Assembly: GCF_024868665.1 (NCBI RefSeq)
Contig: NC_079913.1
Coordinates: 7,855,819-7,919,818, forward strand
From: Triplophysa rosa
Lineage: Eukaryota; Chordata; Actinopteri; Cypriniformes; Nemacheilidae
Direction: 5' to 3'
Length of the DNA stretch: 64,000 nt
Positions 23,501 to 35,200 of the stretch are shown piece by piece (within the stretch, counting starts at the first letter, position 1; every line of letters begins with the position of its first letter). A program made the position numbers and the translations under genes. Below the pieces are notes generated by a model. The model saw only the letters and a list, made by a program, of their open reading frames with translations, searched no databases and was not told where the DNA came from.

Positions 23501-26500
23501 GTTTAAATTACTTTCTTCATGTGTCCAAATACTTTTAGGGCCACTGTATGAACAAACAAAAAGTAACTTCACCTGTAAAAAATGTCTCTTTGTTATTTGC
23601 TTATGATCTCAATAGTGCCTCACCTACAATGGGTCCAACACTAAAACCGTACTTCAGTAACAGGTCTTTTAAACCCTCGTCTGTCAATTCAGTGACATTG
23701 GTTTCCTCTGGACGAACTTTGTCTGTTTTCCTCGTAGCTTTCTGCAAGAAACAACACAAGTACATTATCATTACAACAGTATACAGTAGCATAAAAGCAT
23801 CATCTGTGACCATATTCTTCTATCCTTATCAGTTGAATATTCACATTCTATTTTTTGCATGCATGCATTTACGGCAATCCTATAGACCCATTTTGAGCCG
23901 ACGTCACGATTACGTCATGGCATTAGCTGGAGGCAAAACAAGGGGAAAACTGGAGGCGGTCAATACAAATCAGCACAGAGTTAGCTACATAAGGAGTTTC
24001 AAATATCATCCTGCTGTGTTTTTGAGTGCCAGAATCGACAGAGTGAAGGCTCTAATTAGGGCCGTCACGATTAATCGTCTCATCGAGATTGTTTGACCTC
24101 ATTCGCGATGGTTTCAGATCATCACAATTATTGCACATCTCTATAGAAGACACTAGGGGAGCTGTGCTGCATCTGCATATTTTATTGTATATATTGTAAC
24201 TAAAGCATGGTAACACTTGTAAAATGTACCACCACAACACAATCACTTTTAAAAAAAACTAAAGCATATACCATAAAAATAACCTGCAGCACAATTTAAT
24301 ATTATTTCAGTGTGAAAACCAGTCTACCAAGATCTCATTAACAATAAAAAGCTGAGAGGCAGCAGGGTGGAGTTTAAATTCAAGATCATGTGCAGGGAAT
24401 TTAGGATGCAACTTTAGGAGCGAACGTTAATCTGGATCAACACTCATTAAGTTAGCTGTTCACACACAAACTGCAACAAGAAATATCGGATAAAGAACTA
24501 CTGGAAGAAATGAAAGCAAGCAATGCTCATACGAAGCGCAAATGATGACGGAGCTATCGGGACTGGAGGTAATAAGAATGCAAATGTGAACTTTCGTAGA
24601 CTAGGGACTATGCAAATCCAGCCACATTCCCTGGACTCCAGCCTTGATCCACAATTCGAACCATGTGATTGAATGTAATGGTGCAAACAGTGAAATGGAG
24701 AGGGAGAATGAAGGGCAGGACAGACAGGAGGAAATCTCATTTGAGTTTCAGCCATTCCTTGCTTGAGTTTCATTGCAGGGGCCTTCACTGGGGCCGATCT
24801 GGAACGCAGCCTACTCAAAAAAGCAGTTTCATAATCACAGCATTCCAGCAGGATGAAGGGGAAAAAACCTTTTCCTCTGTCTACGAACAACACCCTTAGG
24901 CTCGTGAAACTTTCACAGACTCAACACAAGAAAAAGGGGAAAAGGACCAAAAACCAATATACCACTGCTTTTAAAATATACATTGATGAGGCAAGATATT
25001 GGTTACGGTTACCCACATTTTGCCTTATTGTGGGTTTTGCATCACAACCAAGACTTCACTGCTTTATTGGAACACGATGAATAGCAAAAGAATAGTGACT
25101 CGAAGCTATCAGCGAATTTTTTTTAGCCTATCTAGGTAAACAAGTTTGACATCTATAATGGCCTCAACAAATTACACCTTGGACTTTACAGTATGTGTGC
25201 AGCAATTAAAACATACCAGAGATGTGTGCCACACATTTCTAAACTTACTATACAAGAGACAGTTCAAAACTTCAAAGAGGAACGAGAAGCACACACACAT
25301 CTGGCAGCCAACGCACAAATTCCTCATCATAAGAAACTATTTCCTCAATAAAGAGACCAAACCCACTATGAAAACAGCCATGAGGTCTTCTGATGTTATT
25401 CTACAAGTCACAGAATTCTAAGGGAGGGACTAAAAGTGGCGAACTTTTTGCACACTCATTTGTGTGATTTGTTTACAACCAGAATAGCTCTGATAAGCAT
25501 GGCCTCCGATTCGTTGTTTTACTACAGTAAACGGGTGTTAATGACAAGGGAACGCCCATTTACAAAGATTTCACCCATTTATTAGCTTTAAAACAATGGA
25601 GACTATGTAGAGACTATGTGCACTTCTGTGTTGTTGTGTGAGACAAGAGTTGAGGTCATTAGGTTGATAACCATTTACATTACATTTACACTTAGTCATT
25701 TAGCATACGCTTTTATCCAAAGCGACTTACAAATGAGGTAGACAATGAAAGCAATTGGAACAACATAAGGACACCAAAAAGCATAAGCACAGTAAAACTG
25801 GTCTCATATAGCCTACCACAGTATACAAAGCTACGTTTTTGTTATTGTTTTTTTAACCAGATATATGTTCAAGCAAGTTCTGCTGAGGATTGTGAAATAA
25901 CATTGGGTAATAAAATAAGTAACAAGTTTTTCACTAGGTCTGTGATCTTCCGCAAACAAAAGGACTATTCAAAAACGTCAATGACCAGCATGTCATGTGC
26001 GTAACCAGATTTTGAGTTTGATCAAACTACTATGCAGTAGTAAGTCTACAAAGTACTGTACTTCCTACTGTACATTTCCACACTCACACACAAAAATGTG
26101 TAACGTTAATGGTGTGTTGGGGGCCTTTACGTTTCCTGTGATTTGAACACGCCTAAATGACATATAGCAAAAAGATTTCCTATACATTATCAAGTCTACA
26201 TGTCATATATTGGTGATTTCCACTGATACTAAATGCAAGACGTGAATGAATCTTAAACGAAAGCTGTAGTATTTAAGCGGGAAACGGTTGGTTACTAAGT
26301 TAAACCTCACCAGCAGCATGCCAGTTTGTTTTTATTGATACATGTGCACGAGCACAGAGAAGAGTTATGACATTAATCCACTATGATCGTGTTAACCACT
26401 TATGCTCTTAACAAACGCGTTCGCGCGCGCGACTTTATACACAGTTGCGTCGAACAATTGGGTAACAACGAATCATTTGAATCCGAAACAATAATTTAAA

Positions 26501-26890
26501 AGATGAGAATAACGTTACTTTTCCGCCACCGTTGCGCGTAAAGTTCTGTACGCGTAAGAAGCATTTATAAAAGTACGACTTAAAAAAATAAACACATTAA
26601 TGAATGTTAAGAGCAGTCCGAACAAAAGAAAAGCATGCCGAGCATCAACTCACCCTCCCCGAGCGGCTCTTGTTGGAGACCACCGGGGCTGGAGGCAGTT
26701 CCTCGTCGCTGGAGAAGACATCTGGAGACTCGGTGCTCTTTTTGTTTTGCGCGGTCAGATTCTTGAGGTACAGCTGCACGTACACGTCCTTTCTCTGGTC
26801 ACCGTTCGGCAGAGCCACATTATTGGCCAAGAGGGCACCTTTGAGCCTATCTTTAGTGAGCACAGACGGGTCTTCTAGAAAGTCCGACAT
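17528..26890 (-). CDS. tmpo: Thymopoietin / lamina-associated polypeptide 2, long membrane isoform
   Basis: Inner nuclear membrane protein that binds chromatin through BAF and binds lamins. Thirteen coding exons splice in frame: 26890-26654, 23741-23624, 22008-21859, 21776-21634, 20941-20840, 20384-20316, 20235-20098, 19578-19444, 19261-19169, 18813-18580, 18477-18352, 18117-18014 and 17864-17528; 1986 nt, 661 aa. The LEM-like domain is residues 1-50 ([20 protein letters not shown]), the LEM domain about 94-135 ([24 protein letters not shown]), then SEQYSDKE, a conserved [21 protein letters not shown] junction and one transmembrane helix at about 623-642 before QAMETNEVG, as in mammalian LAP2 beta. 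Exons 6-11 encode a long Ser/Pro/Lys-rich insert absent from mammalian LAP2 beta (about 454 aa), recalling the long LAP2 forms of fish. Exon 11 has a PIP-box-like QSKITPFF (487-494). Acceptors of exons 7, 8 and 10 end AAG, so these may be alternative; that middle part is less certain. Confidence 0.92.
23121..23402. mobile_element. Foldback MITE, GGGATAGTTCACCC family, in tmpo intron 2
   Basis: The left end TTAGAGGGATAGTTCACCC is mirrored by GGTTGAACTATCACTTTAA on the right. Inside, an almost perfect inverted pair (around CCGCAGAACACAAAAGGAGA at 23204 and its complement at 23300) would let the whole 282 bp fold as one long hairpin with a loop of about 60 nt. It has no coding capacity. Confidence 0.9.
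24057..24125. mobile_element. Terminal fragment of an ATTAATCG-rich DNA element
   Basis: The sequence TTAGGGCCGTCACGATTAATCG resembles the end of the element at 36021-36362 (AGGGCTGTCAAACGATTAATCG). Only one end is recognisable within tmpo intron 1. Confidence 0.45.
25671..25745 (+). mobile_element. SINE 3' tail fragment
   Basis: The stretch TTAGCATACGCTTTTATCC followed by AAAGCGACTTACAAATGAGG matches the conserved tail core shared by fish SINEs (compare AAGTCGCTTTGGATAAAAGC in the full copy at 37811-37962, where it reads in the opposite sense). There is no tRNA-like head. It lies in tmpo intron 1. Confidence 0.7.
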
Positions 26891-26992
26891 GTTTGCTACT
26901 CTCTATCACAGCTTGGCATGAGCAGAACACTATCGCTGGCTGAGACAGATTTCTTTTATGCGATCGGTGACCATCTTAGGAGAGAGACTCCT

Positions 26993-27111
26993 ATTGGACG
27001 GGCGCCGCAGAAAGAAACGCTCTGATTGGTGGATGCGGAAATTTTGAAATTGCGACTGGCTGAGCAATGCGAACCCTTGTCTTGCTTATAGATTTATTCA
27101 GCTGCGATTGG
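26993..27111 (-). promoter_or_regulatory. tmpo promoter with three CCAAT boxes
   Basis: Three ATTGG pentamers on the plus strand (26993-26997, 27025-27029, 27107-27111) are CCAAT boxes on the tmpo strand at about 105, 137 and 219 bp upstream of the ATG. Two lie 32 bp apart, a spacing usual in NF-Y-driven cell-cycle promoters. Between them on the coding strand is TTTCAAAATTTCCGC, holding an E2F-like TTTCCGC. No TATA box is seen. This fits a proliferation-linked nuclear envelope gene. Confidence 0.55.
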
Positions 27112-27269
27112 ATTTATTTTTTTGTGGATAGAATGAACGTTTGAGGAAGGACTAAATGCATTTGATGGACCGATAAGAATAAAGTGCAGAATAGAACACA
27201 TCATTGAAATTATAAGTATACGACTTGATCCAGAAATGTTACACATGTCTAAAGATATGTCAACAACAT

Positions 27270-27275
27270 TTTATT
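27270..27275 (-). promoter_or_regulatory. Candidate poly(A) signal of strap
   Basis: AATAAA on the minus strand about 635 nt beyond the strap stop. It lies within 160 bp of the distal tmpo CCAAT box, so the strap transcript would end just upstream of the tmpo promoter. Confidence 0.45.
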
Positions 27276-27908
27276 GGCCAAATGATACAACTTGTCACGT
27301 TGCAACAAAAGACAAAATTATTACATAACATAAGTCACTTTTAAGTTTTACGTATTTCCCAGCTTTCACATTCTCTCATGGGCAAAACATTTACCACAAG
27401 TTCACACTACTATTGATTGACATTTGAATAACACGTTCCTCAAGACCACGTCCACTGAGAGATGTCATCAAATTGAACATGAGCTCTTGCATATATTCCC
27501 TTAAAAAGAAACAAATGTACCAAAAGCACATGTCATAACACCAAAACAAAAAAGCAAAATATTAACCAAAGTGATCACAGTGCTGCAGAAACAGACCGCT
27601 ATATATCGAGCTGACTGGTGTATCATGTGTATCAAAGAAAAAGCAGGCAGCTGGAGGATTAGCATTCACGCTCGCACCCTCAGCTCTACCGCAGTCTCCT
27701 GATGCTCACTTCTACAATGTGCGTGTATGTGTCCGTTTCGCTTTTTAATCGCCACGCATCCAAAGTCATGCTCGGCAGTTCGGTCCGTCTCAGGTGAAGA
27801 AGGGTGGTGGCACAGCACTCTGCTGGGTGGTGGATTCCTTGACCCATCCCGCCCCCTGACCTCTCCCGTGATCTCTCCCCATTTGGCTTCCTCTCTCACT
27901 CTCCACAC

Positions 27909-30102
27909 TCAGGCCTTGATCTCTGGTTGAGGGCAGTATAGGGCTTCAGAGTTCTCTGATGTAAGTTCCTCTGTAAGAGACAGAGGAATTAGTGTATTCT
28001 GCAGGATGGTTACAATCACAACATTTACAAGCATTAATTTGGCAGATGCTTTTAATCAAAGTGACAGTGCATATGCACATTAAGCTTATTACTGACCTAC
28101 AAGGAACTTAAATAGATGAGAAATTTGAATGGTTTTTAGAATACAGATTTTTTTGTTTCGAGTAAAGCAACAGACCTGGCCAACATTGCAGCAACAAGGC
28201 CATAATAAATAAACTCACCAGGCAGGACACATTTCCACAAGCCATACGTTTTCCCTACAGCAGTCTGCCACAGACGCAGTGTTCCATCCTCTGATCCACT
28301 GGCATAAAGCTCCCCATCAGGGCTAAAACGCACGCAGTGCACAGGCCCAAAGTGTCCCTTATATGACTCTGAATGGGAGACACAAAAGCTTCATTGCTTC
28401 ACATGATCATAAACTGTATTGGCGCAATTGCATTGAGTGTTTTAGTTCTAGCTTGACAGTCACTCCAATTGTTTTATAACATTTTATTCACTAATTGTTA
28501 TTGTTATTAATCAAAAACGTTTTGATTTGTACAAAGCTAATATATTCTAACCAATTTCCTCCTTGGTACTGTAATCATATTTATAGAGTTTGAAGTCATC
28601 TCCTCCCGCAACAAAGTAGTCTTTCTCGGGATGCAGGGAGGCCGAGTGAATAGAAGCAGGGGCGTCTACAGTCTTTATCAGATCCAAACTGAAGAAAACA
28701 GACATTGGATTGGAGCAATTATCATGTCTCAGTACATTTTCAAGAGCATGTTTGTCTTCCAACATAGTTCCCAAGGTTACATGTGCAAGATATGACAGAT
28801 TAGAGGTTGGTTTTTAAAATACTTTTTAGTTGTCTACCTGTGGGCTTTGTAGAAAGCAATAGTTCTCCCGTAAGTGATGACAAGAATCTCGCCATCAGGA
28901 ATGTACTCCATGCTGCTAACCGAGGTCTCAAACGACAGTGTCTTCACTGCCTCCGTTGTGTTCTTGTCCCACAGCCTAAACATGAAAGCGCACACAAATA
29001 CAAACCAATGCAATTTGCTTGTTATGTATGATGCAAAAAGGCGGAGCCACAAAGCTCTCAATAGCTTAACTGATGGTCAAAAAGTGTTCACCAAAAAATT
29101 CAAATGGCATTTACCTGATAGTTTTGTCCTCAGCAGCTGAGAGAATCTGTTGGTCATTGTTACACCAAAGAGCTTTCTTTATTGCAGAGGTGTGGCCTGC
29201 AATTTCCTGAGGGTCTGAAATACCAAAGTCATTTTTCATATTACCAATTGGGATTTTGATATCTTGATGCGTCAAGGAATTGCACGTCTTCCCCGCATAC
29301 CTGCTTCGGGTTTGCTGAGGTCAAAGATGCGCAGCATTTTATCATTCCCGCCAGTCAGGAGACATTTACTGTCCTGTAGATTAAACGAATTCTAATGAAG
29401 CATACTTCATTTAACAGTGAGGGTTCCAAGGCCTTTCTTTATATGCCATAATAAATTCATGTGACATCATTGTTTTGGACACAAGTTACCTGTGTGAAGT
29501 TCACAGATTTCACAATGTGCTTGTGTGCCAGGGTGAGGACCTCATCTCCAGTGACAGCATCCCACACCTTTCTGCCGGAGGAAAAAACTTACATCAAAAG
29601 CACAAACTAACAAGAACAAAATAAACTCAAAATCCATTTGCTTTGACTGAACCCAAAATCCACTTTATTAGTCCTTACGCTGTAAAATCTGCTGCAGCTG
29701 TAGCTGCTTTTGTAGCTTCATTATTTAAGGTGGCACCCCACACAGCACCCTTGTGACCCAAGAATGTCCCGATCCAGTCCCCTGTGTCCCCCTGGCGCAT
29801 CATAGGTTTGCCATCTGCATGGGACAACAAAATGTACGCAAACAATAAACAGGTGGATATCAAAAGCTCTGCCTGAAATGTAATAGTCACATATTGGAAT
29901 CATGATGACAACTAGGCACTTTCATTTATTCCTGGCTTAACAAAATGATATTCCAGTCAATATGGGCATAAACAAAGAGAAATGACATACCTTTACAAGC
30001 ACTAATAAGGAAATATCCATAAGGGGTTATTCCACTGAACGCCAGATCCACAACAGGTCTGGTGTGACCAGAACAGGTGAGAGGAGTCTGTCTCATAGCC
30101 AT
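27909..30102 (-). CDS. strap: Serine-threonine kinase receptor-associated protein (WD40)
   Basis: WD40 scaffold known to bind TGF-beta receptors and the SMN complex; cytoplasmic and nuclear. Nine coding exons: 30102-29991, 29814-29679, 29571-29490, 29373-29301, 29214-29115, 28975-28838, 28688-28552, 28368-28219 and 27970-27909; 990 nt, 329 aa. The start [20 protein letters not shown] is the family N-terminus. WD repeat ends visible are KVWDAV, RIFDLS, RLWDKN, LYKYDYS and RLWQTA, and [30 protein letters not shown] and [20 protein letters not shown] are diagnostic. The C-terminal tail after LWKCVLPG is only 20 residues ([20 protein letters not shown]), about 20 shorter than in mammals. The sequence upstream of the ATG ends in acceptor-like CTCCAG at 30108, so a non-coding first exon is likely. 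It is divergent from etnk1. Confidence 0.95.
28018..28083 (-). mobile_element. SINE tail fragment in the last strap intron
   Basis: TTGGCAGATGCTTTTAATCAAAGTGACAG is a degraded antisense copy of the SINE tail core. It sits in the intron between the last WD repeat exon and the terminal exon. Confidence 0.6.
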
Positions 30103-32213
30103 ACTCACTGGAGACCTTCAGAAAAGTACATGTAAAAAAACCCAAGCCATTCACAGTGTCTCCTACTAGTATACACATACACAGACGTAATCATTCATAA
30201 AGATCGTAAACACCACGCATTCAGCAGAACAGATGTGCTGGCTAACACCAACTTGGCTAGCCAGGAAATCAATCATTACCTTGCAAAGGCGACACAACAA
30301 CGACACGCAACAGCGCTTCGTGGTCAAATAAAATGTCGGGTAGGATGGTGGAGCTCAGAGCTACACTCCCAGCTACAGTGCTGTGCCACCAGCTACACAA
30401 AGTGCAACTCTCGTGTGTGTGTGAGCTAAACTCAAGCCCTCGCTAACGATGCAGGAACATCATGGAAGGGCTTGCGTGAAGAGCGTGCATCATTTCCGGC
30501 CAGCGACGCCGCGGGATTTGCCAGTAACGGGTCACGTGACGCGCTAAAACGTCATTTGGGAACTATTTCAGAGCTCGTTGCCTTAAAAGCTCCGATTTAT
30601 CTGATACATCGTATTTCTTGCTTAAAGAATATTTTTAAAATATGTATTGTGTCTACCCCAGATGTGTTATCTTTTTGGAGTAGTAGAGTTGATTGTGTTA
30701 TATGTAATAAGTGTAAATAAACAAAATCTTTAACAAACAAAATATTCAATCTTCAAACAAAATAAAAATGTTTTATAAGATAATTTATAAGAAACAATAT
30801 CGCTGTTATTTTAAGATGAAAATAAAATGTATCAGTAATATCTTGTTCACTTTGCGACTTGCTATATGATTTGTCCTAGTCTTTTAAATTAGCATAGATT
30901 ATTTATTCCTTAAACACTTGAAGACATAGTTTTCCGCCAGAAAATTGACATTTATGTCTATGGAATTTATCCATTAAAATAAACTTGTTGTATTTCGTTT
31001 GCATGATATTTTTAAAAGATGACGTTAAGCTACACTGTATGTATTTTTGAATACGTTTTTGAGCCATTGCGCGCCCTCTGTAGATGAATTAACCCGTACA
31101 GGATCAAATAAGACATGCACTTCTTGTTGAATTGTTCAGTGGTCACGACAGATACACCTGGACAGGATGCGGCTAGATATGTTTTACATACAGTAGGAAT
31201 ATCCTGATGGAAACAGTGTGTCCGAACCTCAATTTGTTAAAATGTTACATAACATTGTGACAAAAGCGTTGACAAACCTACTCATCCCTTCTGATCTCAT
31301 GATAGTCCCAGTGTCATGGGATATATCTCGGAGAAAGCCCAAGAGAAATTTCTAGAAAGACCGAAAATGCTGGGAAATACATGTGTGTATAAAAACAAAA
31401 AGAACAAACCGCATAAAACAAATAAATGGATAAAGTATCATGCATAATATCATTAATAAAACAGTTATATATGTAAACACGTTTTATTATCCATAAATGT
31501 ATTTTCATTACTCTCCATTGAAGCTGTCACAGACCTTTTCCTCTCTTTAAAAATACTCTGAAAGGGCCATTCTATGTTCTGCAAATGGCTTTTTTTGTGA
31601 GCACGGATTTTTATTTTGTGGTTGATGACCTGAAGACAGAAAAGCAAACACGGATTCCTCTTTACCTGAGTATCACCATAGTGACAAAGTAACGCTGAAA
31701 GCTCCAAATGCAAAACTACGTGTGAGTCATGAAGTACCAGCATGCACTGCGGTGGTCATTTAACATGCAGGGGTGGGGTTAACTACGACCGCTGAGAAAA
31801 CCTAATTCAATTCATGGATCTGATTCGTTCGGACTATTTGATTCAATGAACCTGTTCATTGAGCCATCACGCACGTGAAAAACACATTTTGTTAAATATT
31901 GTTTCCATTGTATTTTGGATTGAAGTGGTTAGTGAGTGGTATATATGATTGTACAATACACCATTTTCTTTCCAAGCAAACTTCACACAGTCGTGTGATT
32001 TACAAAAACTTTCCGAGTCGGCTCAACTGAATCATTCAAAACGAACCGGTTAAAAAAACGATACTTTCGCGAACGTGCGCACAGGAGGCGTAACCGCGCA
32101 GAACCTGAGCTCAAATCCGCACCCTGCTTCTCTTCGTCGCATTCATTGAATCTTCCACGCCGTCGCACAGAGCTTGCAAAGTCTTACAACAGTAAAAGCA
32201 ATACTTTACAGCA
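30103..32213. other. Divergent intergenic region strap / etnk1
   Basis: About 2.1 kb separates the two ATGs. GC-rich stretches flank each start: 30280-30560 on the strap side and 32040-32213 on the etnk1 side. The middle (30600-31960) is AT-rich with no recognisable gene. The etnk1 5' UTR probably begins around 32080-32170. No TATA box is evident for either gene. Confidence 0.5.
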
Positions 32214-35200
32214 ATGGCCAATTACATCCACGTTCCCGAAAGCGCGCCGCTTGTTCCCAAATTAGACGTGACTGTGGACGAGCACGATTTCAGAGCCGGA
32301 GCGTTGAAATTGATCAAGACGCTCAGACCCCACTGGAAACCTTCGGAGGTCAAAATGAAGGTAATTCTCACTCTTTTACCCGTTGCTTACAATTCGACCG
32401 CTCTGAGTTCGTCAAAAGCCGGCATGTGGTGACCGAAGCACGTTAACATGCGTGATAAAATGCAGAATGCAAAGCGGAGTCTTCAAATCCTGAGCTGCGT
32501 CACCAGATGGACCCATCTGCACCATGGCGCTCGGCAGAGACACCAGCAGCCAACGCGAGCTGTCAAAGCAATGCTTTTGCAATGTTCTTATTTATGGAAA
32601 ACGTTCTTCTTTCATTCATGCAACAGGGTGCTTTTTAAAAGCACAATGAAGACGCGTTTACAACTGTAAATGTAAGAAGAAATAGTAAAAGTAACTAAAT
32701 TTGTAACGGGAAATGGGTGGGCGGAGGATATCTGATGTTAGATATTTTGTAGCTTATACAGTAGGCCTATATGCCACTGTCCACTAGTTTGATGAAATAC
32801 GTAATTCATCAAACTCATAATGTGTGCGCGTTTTTTAAGACGCTATTTTAAACATGGTTTATGTATGTGTAGTTACGAATTAGTAATTGGTTTAAATGTG
32901 ATAGTTAATGCGTAATAATATGTGTAATTACGAATTAGTAATTGGTTTAAATGTGATAGTTAATGCGTAATAATATGTGTAATAATGGTTTAACATTTGT
33001 GCAATATTTAGTGTGTATATATAAACTTAAATATGTTAAGTTTGTGACCTGGTTTAATTCTTTAGTCTATTCTGTCATAATAACGGCTTATTTTAGAGTA
33101 CATTGTAGCATATTAAGGAGCCTCATATATATGACTCATTAATACAATTTCTAAAGAACTGTAAAACTTCCACCCCTATGAGGAACTTGTCTAATTCTGT
33201 TATGCTTGTTTTGAGAAGGCTTTTAATTAGATCCACAGGTTTTTAGAAAACATGACTCAAACACCTTATTTAGTTTCATTTTTGAATAACAAAACCTGTT
33301 TCTCGCTATGAACGTAGCCATAGAAACTGGCACGAAATAAAAAATAGGAAAAAAACTTCAATACATGGACTCTCCTACATTGACACTTATGATTGATGTC
33401 CAAACACAGATCAAATGTCAATAAATAGCTTTAAAGTCTTTAAAGCGACACTTTCAGTTTAACTCACGCAGTTATGCAATTGCTGCCATACAACATTCCT
33501 TATTTCTAAAATGAGTTTATGTTAATAGTGACATAATTAGTTTTAAAGTGGCATTTCATTCCAGTGGAATATCTGCACTGGTGTTACCGTGACACAACAC
33601 ATACATCATTTATAAACCTGAGAAGGGTGGAATCAAGATCACAGTGGGAGGATACCTTTCACAAACTTATGAAGGCAAAAACACCTTTAGCAGTCCAACA
33701 ACCGATTTCGCACAACTGTCAGTCCTGACTATTCCAAGAGCAAACAAACATGCAGGCCTTCATATAATTACAACAATTTATGTTAGTCCCTTAACTTGTC
33801 TTAGACTTTCTTGGAAGTCTAGTTTGTTGAACTACAAACCATTTCATTCTGGAACCTGCATGTATTGATGGCTTTGACAAGCTTGAATGTTACAATTCAG
33901 GTTTCTGTTGCCTTGGGGCTTGCTACTATGGCGATTCGAGTCTTTTCTTTTGCTCTGTGCCTGTGGACAAATCAAGTTTTTCAGGTGATTTATAGTGTCA
34001 ATTGATTAATGAACGTCCTTCAATGACATATCAGCATGATCATTTCTATACAGACATTTGTGCCGTTATAGGTTATAAGGTGATTTTGCTATAGTAATTT
34101 CTATAGTAATCCCAGCATAGGGGATCATAGTGTAGTTATTTTAATACCATCATTTTCATTTATAATAATACAATAAGTAAAGCCAATAAACAAAAAATAC
34201 ATATAAACTCACTTCCCCATGGCAGCAAAAAACCGCATGTAAAAAAAAAGAAAGATGAAAAGTCAGCAATCTGTAACAAAATTCATGTAAACTCAACGCC
34301 GCTTAGCCCGAGGTGTGGAAGAGTTATTTCCTTGTATAAATAAAATTGGTAGGGGTGTAACCTGCTTAAATCTGGGAATGAAATAAGATACGCACTGGGA
34401 TGTTTTCATGAACTTGAAAACAATACGGGGTGCTCAGCACATGCCAGTCCCCACTGATGCTCGCAGAAATCAAATTCCTGACGTCCTCTGTCATTGAATC
34501 CCAATGCAGATGGAATGCCAAGCTTCCCAAACACGCTTCATTTACATTAGTTAGACAATGCAAATTTGTTCAGCTCCACCAGACGAAGTATGCTTTTTTT
34601 GTTGTCATCAGTTTGAAATCAACTCGTGACACCCGAGTCATACACCTACATTTGTGAACCGACATTAAGGTGCGGTTTAGTGTTTTGTTATGCGACAGCT
34701 ATCAAACATTCTTGTTGTTAGGGCGTATATTTCGAAATTACAATATGTTTAGAAATATTTGGTGCCTTACAGCCTTTTCGCAAATGACATTTTATTAAAT
34801 GAAAAAAATATTTGATCTGGATACATTGTTTTTTTTATTACATGGTTATTTTCTTTCTTCCCAAACTTGAATTTCTCAAGTGTGCGGTTTCTGGTCAGCT
34901 GACTTAGGAATCAAATAAATCCAAAAGGAACTGATAAAGAGCACGTGATGCTGATGCTAACAAAGGGTTTTCTGATGAATCTCTCAAAAGGTCAACCTCA
35001 AACCATCTGCACGAGTCGATATCTCCTATCGCTTCTTTTCTTCCTCTTTTCGCAGTTTTTCACAGACGGCATTACGAACAAGCTGATCGGCTGTTATGTC
35101 GGCAGCTCCATGCAGGAAGTGGTCCTGGTACGCGTCTACGGGCATAAGACGGAGCTGTTTGTGGACCGTGAGAACGAGGTCAAGAGCTTCCGTGTTCTTC

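Noticed and set aside
23548..24096. 182-codon open frame on the plus strand
   Set aside because: It runs antisense across tmpo exon 2 and its introns and into a transposon fragment; composition is not protein-like and no family is recognised.
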